The notes beneath the pieces were generated by a model that saw only the letters and a program-made list of their open reading frames with translations, did no database searches and had not been told where the DNA came from. Source: Litorivita sp050633545 (GTDB taxonomy: Bacteria > Pseudomonadota > Alphaproteobacteria > Rhodobacterales > Rhodobacteraceae). Taken from it: a stretch of 64,000 bases of DNA. How positions within the stretch are numbered: position 1 is the stretch's first letter; every line of letters begins with the position of its first letter. The stretch lies in NCBI GenBank assembly GCA_050633545.1, contig JBOEGS010000005.1, forward strand, positions 62,001 to 126,000, read 5' to 3'. Positions 1-11,062 of this stretch are shown here, in pieces. Made by a program: the position numbers and the translations under genes.

Positions 1-3000
1 CCTTGGCCATGCCGCGCTGGTCTTGGATGAATTCCACGAGGCCCTGAGGCGAGGCAAATTTATCATTGTGGAACTGGATCGTGGCCCCCTTTGGCCCGCC
101 GTCCAGCTTCGCAATACCGGCGCGTTTGCACATTTCCTTGATGCGAACAATGAGCAGCAAGGTATTGACCTCTTTGGGCATTTTGCCAAATCTGTCGATA
201 AGCTCGGCGGCAAAGCCTTCCATTTCGACCTTGCCCTGCAACCCCGACAAACGCCGGTAGAGCCCCAAACGTACATCCAGATCGGGCACGTATTTTTCGG
301 GGATCATCACCGGCACATTGAGGTTGATGCTGGGCGACCACGTGTCGCTTTCATCGGTCAGCGCATCCATATCGCCCGCACGGATGCGCGCGATCATGTC
401 TTCGAGCATGGACTGATACAGCTCGTAGCCCACATCGCGCATCTGCCCCGATTGTTCCTCGCCGAGCAGGTTGCCCGCGCCGCGAATATCAAGGTCCTGA
501 CTGGCCAATGTGAAACCCGCGCCCAGCGTGTCGAGGCTGCCCAGAACGCGCAGGCGTTTTTCTGCGGCGGGCGTCAGTTTTTGCCGCGGCTTGGTGGTTA
601 GATAGGCATAGGCGCGGGTTTTCGAGCGCCCGACACGGCCACGGATTTGGTAAAGCTGGCTGAGCCCGAACATATCGGCGCGGTGCACCACCATTGTATT
701 GGCCGTGGGAATATCGAGACCGGATTCGACGATGGTCGTCGCCAAAAGCACGTCATATTTGCCGTCGTAAAAGGCGTTCATCCGGTCATCAAGCTCGCCC
801 GACGCCATCTGGCCATGGGCAACCACGACGCTGACCTCGGGCACATGCTCGCGCAAAAAGGCTTCGATTTCAGGCAGATCGGAGATGCGCGGCACCACAT
901 AAAAGCTTTGCCCACCGCGATAATGTTCGCGCAGCAGGGCCTCGCGGATGGTGACCGCGTCAAACTCGCTGACATAGGTGCGAATGGCCAATCGGTCGAC
1001 GGGCGGCGTACCGATGATCGACAGATCGCGCACACCGGACAAGGACAATTGCAAGGTGCGCGGGATCGGCGTAGCAGTCAGGGTTAGCACATGAATGTCA
1101 GAGCGCATCTGTTTGAGCCGCTCTTTATGGGCGACGCCGAAATGCTGTTCTTCGTCGATGATCAATAGGCCAAGGTTTTCAAAGCGGATGGATTTTGCCA
1201 AAACCGCATGGGTGCCCACCACGATATCGACCTGTCCGCGCGCCAATCCCTCGCGGGTTTTCGACGCATCCTTTGCACTAACAAAGCGCGATAAGGGGCT
1301 GACATTGATGGGAAATCCGCGAAACCTTTCGGCGAAACTCTTATAGTGTTGGCGCGCCAGCAATGTCGTCGGCGCAATCACCGCGACCTGCACGCCGGTC
1401 ATGGCGGCGGCAAAGGCGGCGCGCATCGCCACCTCGGTTTTGCCAAAGCCCACATCGCCGCAAATCAACCGGTCCATCGGGCGCCCGCTGGTCAGGTCCT
1501 CCATGACATCGTGAATGGCGCTGAGCTGGTCGTCGGTCTCGGTATAGGGGAAGCGCGCGGAAAACTCCTCCCATGCGTGATGCGGCGCCTCCAAAGCGGG
1601 CGCGCGGCGCAGGGCGCGTTCGGCCGCGACACGAATAAGCCGTTCGGCCATCTCGCGGATACGCTCTTTGAGACGGGCTTTTTTCGCCTGCCAAGCGCCG
1701 CCGCCGAGCTTGTCCAAAAGCCCCTCGTCATGGCCGTATTTCGACAGCAGTTCGATATTCTCGACCGGAAGGTAAAGCTTTGAACTTTCAGCATACTCAA
1801 GCGTCAGACACTCATGCGCCGCGCCGATGGCGGTGATCACATCAAGGCCCAGATAGCGGCCAATGCCGTGATCCACATGGACCACCAGATCACCGGGGCT
1901 GAGCGCTTGCGCTTCGGTGAGGAAATTCTCGGCGCGGCGCTTTTTGCGCGGCGCGCGTATCAACCGGTCGCCCAAGATGTCTTGCTCGGCGATGACGGTC
2001 AGCCCGTCGGCCTCGAAGCCTTGTTCGAGCGCCCAAACCCCCAGATGCAGCCCATGTTTGCAGATGCGCCCCGCATGTGCGACGGTGACCGCCCCCATGA
2101 GGCCTTCGTCTTCGAGCAGCCCTTCGAGCCGTTCGCGCGCGCCCTCGGAATAGGAGGCGAGCAGCACCGGACCCACCGCCATTTTTGCATCAATATGATC
2201 CTTCAAGGCCCCGAAAAGGCTCAGGTTTTCTTGAAGCCGCTCGGGCGCGAAGCTGCGCCCGATGCGCCCGCCCGCGTCGATGACATTGGGACCGGAGGCC
2301 TGCGGCAGCGGCGAGAAGCGCAAGATGCGGCGCTCCGCGACTTGGGCCTGCCATGCGGCGTCATCGAGATATAACAGCGCGGGCGGCACGGGTTTATAGA
2401 CGCTATCGCCGCGCCGCTTGCCATCAAAGGCGATTTTGCGGGTCTCGTATTGGTCCGCCACGCTCTCCCATCGCGACACTCGGGCGGCGTCGAGTTGGTC
2501 ATCGAGGGTGATGCTGGCGCGTGGCAGATAGTCAAACAGCGTCTCGAGCCGTTCGTGGAAAAACGGCAGCCAATGCTCGACGCCTTGATGTTTGCGCCCT
2601 GCCGAAACGGCCTCGTAGAGCGGATCATCGGTGCCCGCCGCGCCAAATTCGATCCGGTAGCTTTGACGAAAGCGCGTGATGGCGGCCTCGTCGAGGATCA
2701 CCTCGGAGACGGGAGCCAATTCAATCGCGTCGAGCTTTTCTGTGGTGCGCTGGCTGACGGCATCAAAGCGGCGCGCGCCATCGAGCGTATCGCCAAAAAG
2801 ATCAAGGCGCACCGGCCCCTGCTCTCCGGGGGCATAGATGTCGATGATCCCGCCGCGAATGGCATAATCGCCAGGTTCCAAGACGGTGGGTGCCTGAGAG
2901 AACCCCATACGGGCCAAGAAGTTACGCAAGGCGCCTTCGTCGATCCGGCTGCCGACACGGGCGGTAAAGGCGGACTCGCGCAAAACCTCGCGGGCGGGGA

Positions 3001-3329
3001 TATATTGCGTGGCGGCGTTGAGCGTGGTGAGCAGGACAAACTGCGCTGGCATGGCATGGGTCAGCCCCGCCAGAACCGCCATCCGCGCCGCCGAAATATC
3101 GGCATTGGGCGAAACGCGATCATAGGGCAAACAATCCCATCCGGGAAATTCGAGCACCGGCATATCGGGGGCAAAAAACGCCAAAGCCGCGTGCATCGAC
3201 GCCATACGTTTGTCATCGCGCGCGATATGGAGCACCGGCGCGCCGGTTTTCTCGATCTCGCGCAGGATCAACCGCGCGTCATAGCCTTCGGGCGCGCCGC
3301 CGACCTTGATATGTTGGGTCTCGCTCATC
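1..3329 (-). CDS. mfd: Transcription-repair coupling factor Mfd, C-terminal end cut by window
   Basis: Mfd is the SF2 DNA translocase that removes RNA polymerase stalled at DNA lesions and recruits UvrA. Read on the minus strand, the frame opens MSETQHIKVGGAPEGYD. It runs through a UvrB-like N-terminal module, an RNA-polymerase interaction domain with the usual VVHVDHGIGRYLGL motif, and a helicase core with Walker A (CGDVGFGKTE), DEEQHFG and the TATPIPRTL motif, then the IRGAGNLLGEEQSG segment and the TRG/D7 region. About 1,109 residues are visible against roughly 1,150 for the family, so only some 40-50 C-terminal residues lie outside. The start is the ATG at 3329, which matches the family N-terminus, though no strong ribosome site precedes it. 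The identification is secure. Confidence 0.96.
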
Positions 3330-3354
3330 GGGGGTCTTTGCGGGCTGCGGCGGG

Positions 3355-3966
3355 TTAAATGGCGCCAAGGTTGAGGTTTTGCAGCATCCCAAATAGGGCG
3401 GTGACGAAAATGGCAACCATGCCGATGGCTTGGGTCGCAATCCGGTGCAGATGCAGGCGGCGGTAAAGGTCGGGTCCGGTCAGTTCGCGCAGGTGGATCG
3501 AGCGCGCGGTTTGCACCGAAAGCGCGCCCACGATGGTCACCGGAAAGGCCAATAAAAACACCGCTTGGGCAAATTCATTATCGTAGAAAAAGCCCAGCGT
3601 CGCGAGGGTCGTGAGGATGAAAAACACAAAGCCAGTGAGCAAAAGACCCGATATTTCAGAGATATAGAGGATGCGGTTCACGTTGATGCGCACCAAGGTT
3701 TCGAAATCAACCATCGCCGATCCGCCATGGCGGCGCGCCCGCATCACCAGATCCCAAGGCACGCCCAAAACATAATGGCTCGCCGAGGACCAAACCACGG
3801 CAAGCGCAATCCAATACCACAGATTGGAAAAGCTGCGCATATCGATCAGCTCGAAAACGGTTTGGTGCAGGTTCAATGCCTTGCCTTCATGCTCGCGCCG
3901 CTTGCCTGCGGCTATTTCACGCTTTTGCGTCTGCGGCGCCGGTTTTGGCCGCTTTGGAACCGTCAT
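3355..3966 (-). CDS. Conserved Rhodobacterales multi-pass inner-membrane protein
   Basis: A protein of about 203 residues with a basic, Pro/Lys-rich N-terminus followed by about four hydrophobic segments (around WYWIALAVVW, ISGLLLTGFVFFILTTLATLGFF, AVFLLAFPVTIVGAL and AIGMVAIFVTALFG). Similar Rhodobacterales proteins are often labelled 'component of SufBCD complex'; nothing in this sequence or its neighbours supports an Fe-S role, so I assign no function. The start is uncertain: the ATG at 3966 is used here, a TTG lies upstream at 3984, and related proteins appear to begin nearer the LHQTVFELIDMRSFSNL segment. It is divergent from hemB and lies directly upstream of mfd on the same strand, 25 bp away. 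Confidence 0.7.
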   Translation of the reverse strand: MTVPKRPKPAPQTQKREIAAGKRREHEGKALNLHQTVFELIDMRSFSNLWYWIALAVVWSSASHYVLGVPWDLVMRARRHGGSAMVDFETLVRINVNRILYISEISGLLLTGFVFFILTTLATLGFFYDNEFAQAVFLLAFPVTIVGALSVQTARSIHLRELTGPDLYRRLHLHRIATQAIGMVAIFVTALFGMLQNLNLGAI

Positions 3967-4052
3967 AGCGCCGCGCGCGCGCAATTCCTAGACTTGTGAT
4001 GCGTGAAATTCCGTGGCACCTCTTGGCCTCGCAATATTGAGGAGCCTTTGCC

Positions 4053-5054
<1,002 letters not shown>

Positions 5055-5189
5055 CGGGCGATTTTCCGCGCAAGGGTCAGGGCCTGTTTTGACTTAGTGA
5101 CAGACCCGCGCCCCTGCGCTATAGTTATGCGCAATGACGCGCCCACAAGAGGCACGCAGCAACCCAAGACTTAGTTGAGGCACAGCAAA

Positions 5190-5747
5190 ATGACACAACT
5201 CTCCAGACGCAGCTTTACGCTCGCCGCTCTTTCCGGCGTAGGCCTGACCGCTTGCGGCAATGGCGTTGGTTCCTCGGGGGCCGAAAAGGTCGACGCGCGG
5301 GTCGATGCGACCTTGAACCATATGTATAGCCGCTACCCCAACACCGTTGATTTGGCGAATAAATCCACCGGCATGTTGGTCATGCCCTTGGTCACAGAGG
5401 CCGGTTTCGGGATCGGCGGCGGCTACGGGCGCGGCGCGTTGCGCGTCGGCGGCGTGACAGTCGATTATTACTCGGCCACCAAAGGCAGCTTCGGGTTGCA
5501 AATCGGCGCGCAGCAATATGCCCATGTGCTGTTTTTCATGACCGATGATGCGCTGCTCAAATTCCGCCGCAGCCAAGGTTGGGCCGCAGGGGCGGATGTG
5601 GAATATGTCTTCAACGATCGCGGCGAAAACGTCAAAGCCGAGACGACCACCGCGCTCTCGCCGATTGTAGCCATCGTCTTTGGTCAGGCGGGCCTGCATG
5701 TGGGGGCCACGGTCGAGGGGATCAAATACACGAGGATCATCCCGTAA
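5190..5747 (+). CDS. SYLF/Ysc84-domain lipid-binding lipoprotein
   Basis: A 185-residue exported protein. The N-terminus (MTQLSRRSFTLAALSGVGLTAC) combines a twin-arginine SRRSF motif with a lipobox LTAC, so it is predicted to be a Tat-exported lipoprotein. The mature part carries the Ysc84/SYLF fold, with glycine-rich strands (GFGIGGGYGRGALRVGG), the GLQIGAQQYAHVLFF segment and a C-terminal GQAGLHVGATVEG repeat typical of the family. SYLF domains bind phosphoinositides or other lipids in eukaryotes; the bacterial role is not established. The start is the ATG at 5190, set by GAGG at 5177-5180; a TTG at 5175 in the same frame would not use that site. A bidirectional terminator follows at 5771. 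Confidence 0.85.
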   Translation: MTQLSRRSFTLAALSGVGLTACGNGVGSSGAEKVDARVDATLNHMYSRYPNTVDLANKSTGMLVMPLVTEAGFGIGGGYGRGALRVGGVTVDYYSATKGSFGLQIGAQQYAHVLFFMTDDALLKFRRSQGWAAGADVEYVFNDRGENVKAETTTALSPIVAIVFGQAGLHVGATVEGIKYTRIIP

Positions 5748-5770
5748 GCCACCGTTCCCATTCAGTTTTC

Positions 5771-5801
5771 AAAAGGCGCGAGCATGGCTTGCGCCTTTTT
5801 T
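5771..5801. terminator. Bidirectional intrinsic terminator
   Basis: A 12-bp stem (AAAAGGCGCGAG with CTTGCGCCTTTT, one wobble pair) around a 5-base loop, followed by a T run on the plus strand and a shorter one on the minus strand. It sits between the convergent SYLF lipoprotein and usg-like genes. Confidence 0.85.
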
Positions 5802-5823
5802 GTGCACAGTGCCTCGATCCGGC

Positions 5824-6093
5824 TCAATGCAAGGTGAATTCGCCGACGACATTGCGCCATTCCCCAGGCGAGAGCATTTTGCGATGGTTGAAACGCACCG
5901 AATGCAGCGGGCCTTCGATCTCTGACTTCCAGAAATCGATGAATTTGAAAAGCCGCGGATGATCCGGCGCTATATCGTAGTCCTGCCAGATAAATGTATT
6001 TAAAACATGGGGATGGTCTGGCATGTGATAGAACATTTCGGCCACGGTCAGCCCATAGCCCTTTAGCATCAGTTCGGTTTCGGACATCTGCAT
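5824..6093 (-). CDS. usg: Usg-like family protein
   Basis: A small protein of 89 residues with the Usg-family signature: LMLKGYGLTVAEMFYHMPDHP, then LNTFIWQDYDIAPDHPRL and a C-terminal KMLSPGEWRNVVGEF. The family was named after a gene upstream of a tRNA-modification operon; its molecular function is unknown and it is widespread in alphaproteobacteria. The start is the ATG at 6093 because AAGGAGA lies 5-8 bases upstream; longer in-frame readings up to 6135 lack a ribosome site. It is divergent from gyrA and convergent with the SYLF gene. Confidence 0.85.
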   Translation of the reverse strand: MQMSETELMLKGYGLTVAEMFYHMPDHPHVLNTFIWQDYDIAPDHPRLFKFIDFWKSEIEGPLHSVRFNHRKMLSPGEWRNVVGEFTLH

Positions 6094-6285
6094 TTGTCTC
6101 TCCTTTTGACTTGCTCTGCCTCCATGCTGCCACATGCAAATTACTTTTCAATAAAAACAGTATGTTACCACTGGTTCGCGGCGGCTGCTAATGGGGGGCG
6201 CCCTCAACCATTGCACCCTATATCCTGCCTCTGTTATAGTCGGGCCAACAAAATATAGTGACCTCGCAAAGAACGGGCCCGACAC

Positions 6286-9057
6286 GTGAACGACACGCCG
6301 CAAACTCCTGAAAACGAAGACGAAAACCCGCCCCAGCGCCCGATCTATTCGGGGCCGAGCATTTCGATCACGCAGGAGATGAAAACCTCCTATCTCGATT
6401 ATGCCATGTCGGTGATCGTCAGCCGTGCCATTCCCGACCTGCGTGACGGGCTCAAACCGGTGCACCGGCGGATTTTGTATGCGATGCATGAGGTCGGCAA
6501 CAGCCACGACAAACCCTACCGCAAATCCGCCCGTCCCGTCGGCGATGTGATGGGTAAATACCACCCGCATGGCGACTCGGCGATATATGATGCTTTGGTG
6601 CGGATGGCGCAGGATTTTTCGATGTCTTTGCCGCTGCTCGACGGGCAAGGCAACTTTGGCTCCATGGACGGCGACCGCGCGGCGGCGATGCGCTACACCG
6701 AGGTCCGCATGGACAAGCCGTCGGCCTTCATGTTGCAAGATATCGACAAGGAAACCGTTGATTTCCAAGACAATTATGACGGAAAAGACCGCGAGCCGAC
6801 GGTGTTGCCCGCGCGTTTCCCCAATATGCTGGTCAATGGTGCGGGCGGTATTGCCGTCGGTATGGCGACCAATATCCCGCCCCATAACCTTGGCGAAGTG
6901 GTGGATGCCACTCTGGCCTTGATGGAAGACCCTGACCTGTCCTCCGAGCAATTGATCGAATATATTCCCGGCCCTGATTTTCCCACTGGCGGCGTGATGC
7001 TTGGCCGCTCTGGCGCGCGCAAAGCCTATCTGGAGGGGCGCGGTTCGGTTGTGATCCGCGCGAAAACCCGCGTCGAGGAAATCCGCAAGGACCGCTATGC
7101 CATCATCGTGGACGAAATTCCCTATCAGGTGAACAAGGCCACGATGATCGAAAAGATCGCCGAGCAGGTGCGCGACAAAAAGATCGAAGGCGTCGCCCAT
7201 GTGCAGGATGAAAGCGACCGTAACGGCGTGCGCGTGGTGGTCGAGCTCAAGCGCGACGCCACGCCCGATGTGGTGCTCAACCAGCTTTACCGCTTCACCC
7301 CGATGCAAACCTATTTCGGCTGCAACATGCTGGCGCTCAATGGCGGGCGCCCCGAGCAACTCACCCTGCGCCGCTTCCTGACCTGCTTTATTGATTTTCG
7401 CGAAGATGTGGTCGCGCGCCGCACGGCCTATTTGCTGCGCAAAGCCCGCGAGCGCAGCCATATCCTTTGCGGTCTGGCCGTGGCCGTCACCAATGTGGAC
7501 GAGGTCGTCGCGACGATCCGTTCCTCGGCCGATGCCGCCGAGGCGCGCGAAAAGCTGATGACGCGCAACTGGCCCGCCGCCTCGATCGCCGAGTATATCC
7601 AGTTGATCGACGATCCGACCCACCGGATGAATGATGACGGCACCTATAACCTGTCCGAAACCCAAGCCCGCGCGATTTTGGAACTGCGCCTGCAACGCCT
7701 GACCCAGATCGGCGTCAAGGAAGTCACGGACGAGCTGCAGGATCTGGCCGCGAAAATCCGCGAGTATCTCGAAATCCTCGGCTCGCGCGAGCGGATCATG
7801 GGGATCATCGCCGACGAGCTCAAAGAAGTGCGCGATCTCTTTGCCGTGCCGCGCCGCACCGAGATTGTCGATTGGTCCGGCGATATGGACGACGAGGACC
7901 TGATCGAGCGCGAAGATATGGTCGTGACGGTCACCTCAGGCGGCTATATCAAACGCACGCCTTTGGCCGATTTCCGCGCGCAGCGGCGCGGCGGTAAGGG
8001 GCTTGCAGGGATGCAAACCAAAGAAGAAGACGTGGTCACCACGCTCTTTGTCGCCAATACCCACACGCAATTGTTGTTCTTCACCACCGAAGGCATGGTC
8101 TACAAGCTCAAGACATGGCGTTTGCCGCTGGGCGGGCGGACCTCCAAAGGCAAGGCGGTGGTCAATATCCTGCCGATCCCGACCGGCGTTTCCGTCGCCG
8201 CCATTATGCCGATTGACGCGCCCGAAGCCGAATGGGCCGATCTTCAGGTGGTCTTTGCCACCACAGGCGGCGATGTGCGCCGCAATGCGCTGTCGGATTT
8301 CACCAATGTCAAATCCAACGGCAAAATCGCGATGAAGCTGCCCGAGGGTATCGAATTGGTCGATGTGCGCACCTGTAGCGAGGAAGACGACGTCATGCTG
8401 GTCACCGACAGCGGCCGCGCGATCCGTTTCTCGACCACCGATGTGCGCGTCTTCAAGGGGCGCGATTCGACCGGCGTGCGAGGTATCCGGCTCAACGGCG
8501 ATGATCATGTGGTCTCGATGTCGGTGATCCGCCACTTTGACGCCAGCTCTGAAGAGCGGCAGGCCTATTTGAAAAAACGCCGTGCAATCGCGGGCTTGGC
8601 CGATGATGTTGATGTGTCTGATGATGACGATATCGCTTCGGATGCGAGCATTGATCAAGAGCGCTATGCCGAAATGTCGGCGGCGGAGAACCTGATCTTG
8701 ACGATCACTGCGGGCGGTTCGGGCAAGCTGAGCTCTTCGCATGATTATCCGGTGCGCGGGCGCGGCGGCATGGGCGTGACGGCGATGGACAAGGCGATGC
8801 GCGGCGGTGCGCTGATCGCGTCCTTCCCTGTCGAGCTTGAAGACCAGATCATGCTCGCCACCTCCAAGGGCCAATCGATCCGCGTTCCGGTCGAGGGCAT
8901 CTCCTTCCGCTCGCGCTCTGCTGGCGGGGTCAAGGTCTTCAACACCGGCAAGGGCGAAACCGTGGTTTCGGTCGCGCGCATCGCCGATCAAGAGGACGAG
9001 GATCAAGAGGCCGGCCCCGATGAAACGGGCGCAGATGACGCGGCCCCCGAAAGCTAA
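6286..9057 (+). CDS. gyrA: DNA gyrase subunit A
   Basis: GyrA is the breakage-reunion subunit of the type IIA topoisomerase that introduces negative supercoils. The 923 residues start at a GTG at 6286. The catalytic tyrosine is Y137 in RYTEVRM. The quinolone-resistance region (KYHPHGDSAIYDALVRMAQ) has S98 and D102, the susceptible residues. The C-terminal beta-pinwheel starts after the gyrase-specific GyrA box QRRGGKG near residue 565. An acidic, poorly conserved insertion with a DVSDDDDIASD stretch interrupts the pinwheel near residue 785, as in other alphaproteobacterial GyrA proteins, and the tail is very acidic. GyrB is not in the window. A hairpin terminator follows at 9089. Confidence 0.98.
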   Translation: MNDTPQTPENEDENPPQRPIYSGPSISITQEMKTSYLDYAMSVIVSRAIPDLRDGLKPVHRRILYAMHEVGNSHDKPYRKSARPVGDVMGKYHPHGDSAIYDALVRMAQDFSMSLPLLDGQGNFGSMDGDRAAAMRYTEVRMDKPSAFMLQDIDKETVDFQDNYDGKDREPTVLPARFPNMLVNGAGGIAVGMATNIPPHNLGEVVDATLALMEDPDLSSEQLIEYIPGPDFPTGGVMLGRSGARKAYLEGRGSVVIRAKTRVEEIRKDRYAIIVDEIPYQVNKATMIEKIAEQVRDKKIEGVAHVQDESDRNGVRVVVELKRDATPDVVLNQLYRFTPMQTYFGCNMLALNGGRPEQLTLRRFLTCFIDFREDVVARRTAYLLRKARERSHILCGLAVAVTNVDEVVATIRSSADAAEAREKLMTRNWPAASIAEYIQLIDDPTHRMNDDGTYNLSETQARAILELRLQRLTQIGVKEVTDELQDLAAKIREYLEILGSRERIMGIIADELKEVRDLFAVPRRTEIVDWSGDMDDEDLIEREDMVVTVTSGGYIKRTPLADFRAQRRGGKGLAGMQTKEEDVVTTLFVANTHTQLLFFTTEGMVYKLKTWRLPLGGRTSKGKAVVNILPIPTGVSVAAIMPIDAPEAEWADLQVVFATTGGDVRRNALSDFTNVKSNGKIAMKLPEGIELVDVRTCSEEDDVMLVTDSGRAIRFSTTDVRVFKGRDSTGVRGIRLNGDDHVVSMSVIRHFDASSEERQAYLKKRRAIAGLADDVDVSDDDDIASDASIDQERYAEMSAAENLILTITAGGSGKLSSSHDYPVRGRGGMGVTAMDKAMRGGALIASFPVELEDQIMLATSKGQSIRVPVEGISFRSRSAGGVKVFNTGKGETVVSVARIADQEDEDQEAGPDETGADDAAPES

Positions 9058-9088
9058 GGCCGCGCCTTACGCGCTCTAGAAAACATCC

Positions 9089-9130
9089 CCGCCGGAGGCG
9101 CGCGACCCGCGCCTTCGGCGGTTTCATTTG
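9089..9130 (+). terminator. Hairpin terminator after gyrA
   Basis: A 14-bp stem (CCGCCGGAGGCGCG with CGCGCCTTCGGCGG, one mismatch or wobble) with a 5-base loop, followed by a mixed T-rich stretch (GTTTCATTTG). The T tract is imperfect, so termination may be partial. Confidence 0.7.
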
Positions 9131-9214
9131 CGGCGGTGCGCGCGCAGCCCGTTTAACCGCGCCTCAATCCTTCTAGGCCATGCTGAGCGCATGTTTTGGG
9201 AGGAGACCCGCATC

Positions 9215-9565
9215 ATGAACCTCTATACTTGTTCGATTGATTTGAAAGACGATGCCAAGGCCTTGGCCTTTTGCAACGCGCTGGACCAATGGATGACCTA
9301 TTTGCAAGGCGAAGGCGGCATTCGCAGCTGGCGGCTGCTGCGCCGCAAGCTCAACCTCGCCTCGGACGCGCATCGCGATTTCCTGCTGGAGATCGAGGTC
9401 GATGACCTGACCCAGCTTGATCAGGCCTTTCGCATTTCCGGCCGTCAGGACGAGCAGATCGAAGCGCTGCACCGTGCGGTGTCGACCTTGATCGCAGAGG
9501 CGGATTTCGCGCTCTACCGCCCCTTCCCCGACCCCGAGCGGGCCGAACGGATGGCCCTGCTCTAA
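9215..9565 (+). CDS. Small conserved cytoplasmic protein (DUF6614-like)
   Basis: A 116-residue protein beginning MNLYTCSIDLKDDAKALAF. It has no signal peptide or membrane segment. The sequence resembles a Rhodobacterales-restricted family of unknown function that I associate with DUF6614; the assignment is from memory. The predicted pattern of alternating strands and helices, with a central LLRRKLNLASDAHRDFLLEIEVDD segment, would fit a dimeric alpha-beta (ferredoxin-like) barrel, but no catalytic residues are recognisable. The start is the ATG at 9215, because GGGAGGAG lies 9 bases upstream; an upstream in-frame extension to 9128 lies in the gyrA terminator region. It is convergent with the M32 peptidase, 5 bp away. 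Confidence 0.75.
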   Translation: MNLYTCSIDLKDDAKALAFCNALDQWMTYLQGEGGIRSWRLLRRKLNLASDAHRDFLLEIEVDDLTQLDQAFRISGRQDEQIEALHRAVSTLIAEADFALYRPFPDPERAERMALL

Positions 9566-9570
9566 CGGTT

Positions 9571-11058
9571 CTAAAGCCCGTAAATATCGGTAAATTTTGC
9601 CTCGAGATAGGCGAGAAGCGGCGCCTCGCTCGGCTCCATCCCTGCCGCTTTGGCGATTACGGCGCGCGGCGGCATCAATCCGCCGTGGCGTTGCAGGTTC
9701 TGCGCCAGCCATCCGGTCGCGCGGGTCAAATCGCCTTGGGCCACCTGCCTATCCAAATCCGGCAGCGCCGCGCGCAGCGCCTCGTTGAGGCAGCCGGCGT
9801 AGACATTGCCAAGGCTGTAGGTCGCAAAATAGCCAAACAGCCCGACGGACCAATGCACATCTTGCAAACATCCGTTCGAGGCGCGATCCACCGCATAGCC
9901 GAAATCCGCCTCGAACCGCGTGTTCCACGCCTCTTCAAGGTCCGCCACCACCAGATCCCCCGCGATCATCGCGCGTTCGAGATCAAATCGCAGCATGACA
10001 TGGAGGTTATATTGCACCTCATCGGCCTCGGTGCGGATATAGCCACGCTCCAGCCGGTTCACCGCGCGATAAAAATCCTCGGCGCTGGCACAGCCAAAAT
10101 CGCCAAAACTGTCGCGCATCCGGCCGTAAAGATATTCCGTAAAGGCGCGCGAGCGGCCGATCTGGTTCTCGTAAATCCGGCTCTGGCTTTCATGGACCCC
10201 CATCGACACACCTTGGCCCAAGGGCGTAAGGGCATAGGCGGCATCGATATTTTGCTCGTAACAGGCATGGCCGACCTCGTGGATCGTCGAATAGAGGCAG
10301 TTGAGCGGATCGTCCTCATGGGTGCGGGTGGTGATGCGCACATCATCGCCCGAGCCGGAAGAAAACGGATGCACCGCCTTGTCGAGCCGACCGCGTTTAA
10401 AATCATAGCCGAAGGTTTTTGCGATGCTGCGGGCAAGCTGCATCTGCTTGCTCTCGTCAAAGGCACCGCGCAAAGGCGCGGGTGCCTCGGCGGCCAAGGC
10501 GCGGGCCCGCAGGTCGATGAGCGCGGGGCGCAGCGCGTCAAACATGGCCGACAAGTCGGCCTCGCTCGCGCCTGGCTCATAATCATCAAGCAGCGCGTCA
10601 TAGACATTGCCGCCCTCGGCCAGCGCCGCCCCCTCTTCGCGTTTGAGCGCGACAACCTCGCTTAGAACCGGCACGAAGGCTTTGAAATCATCATTGGCGC
10701 GGGCCTCGGCCCATTGCCCTTGGGCGCGCGAGGTCACTGTGGCGATCCGCTCGGCCAAAGCCGCCGGAACGCGGCTGGCGCGGGTATAGCTGCGCCGGAT
10801 ATGGCGCAGGTTCGCCGCCTCGACCTCGGTCAATTCGGCCCCGTCCAGCGCGGCCAGCCATTCGCCGACACGCGGATCGGTGCGCCTTGCGTGCAGCACG
10901 CTTTCCATGGCGCCGCTTTCCTCGGCCCGCTGATTTGCAGCGCCGCGCGGCATAACTGTCTCTTGGTCCCATCCAAGCCGCCCTGCCACCTGCGCCAAGG
11001 CTTGGCTGCTGCGCTCATGCGCCATCAACGCTTCATAGGCCGCTTTGGTGTTGCTCAT
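9571..11058 (-). CDS. M32-family zinc carboxypeptidase
   Basis: A cytoplasmic metallocarboxypeptidase that trims broad C-terminal residues from peptides. At 495 residues it has the usual M32 length. Visible motifs are HPFSSG near residue 230, the zinc site HEVGH (H260, E261, H264) with a downstream HESQSR glutamate, IRTEADE, and GxxQDxHW (GCLQDVHW). The start is the ATG at 11058 (MSNTKAAYE), 4 bp after the ctaA stop codon; starting further upstream would overlap ctaA. The two genes are therefore probably co-transcribed, although no functional link between haem A synthesis and this peptidase is known. Confidence 0.93.
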   Translation of the reverse strand: MSNTKAAYEALMAHERSSQALAQVAGRLGWDQETVMPRGAANQRAEESGAMESVLHARRTDPRVGEWLAALDGAELTEVEAANLRHIRRSYTRASRVPAALAERIATVTSRAQGQWAEARANDDFKAFVPVLSEVVALKREEGAALAEGGNVYDALLDDYEPGASEADLSAMFDALRPALIDLRARALAAEAPAPLRGAFDESKQMQLARSIAKTFGYDFKRGRLDKAVHPFSSGSGDDVRITTRTHEDDPLNCLYSTIHEVGHACYEQNIDAAYALTPLGQGVSMGVHESQSRIYENQIGRSRAFTEYLYGRMRDSFGDFGCASAEDFYRAVNRLERGYIRTEADEVQYNLHVMLRFDLERAMIAGDLVVADLEEAWNTRFEADFGYAVDRASNGCLQDVHWSVGLFGYFATYSLGNVYAGCLNEALRAALPDLDRQVAQGDLTRATGWLAQNLQRHGGLMPPRAVIAKAAGMEPSEAPLLAYLEAKFTDIYGL

Positions 11059-11062
11059 GTGC

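Noticed and set aside
6148..7695. A 515-codon open frame on the minus strand across the gyrA start
   Set aside because: It is antisense to gyrA, His/Gly/Arg-rich as expected from the reverse frame of a high-GC gene, has no ribosome site and matches no family.
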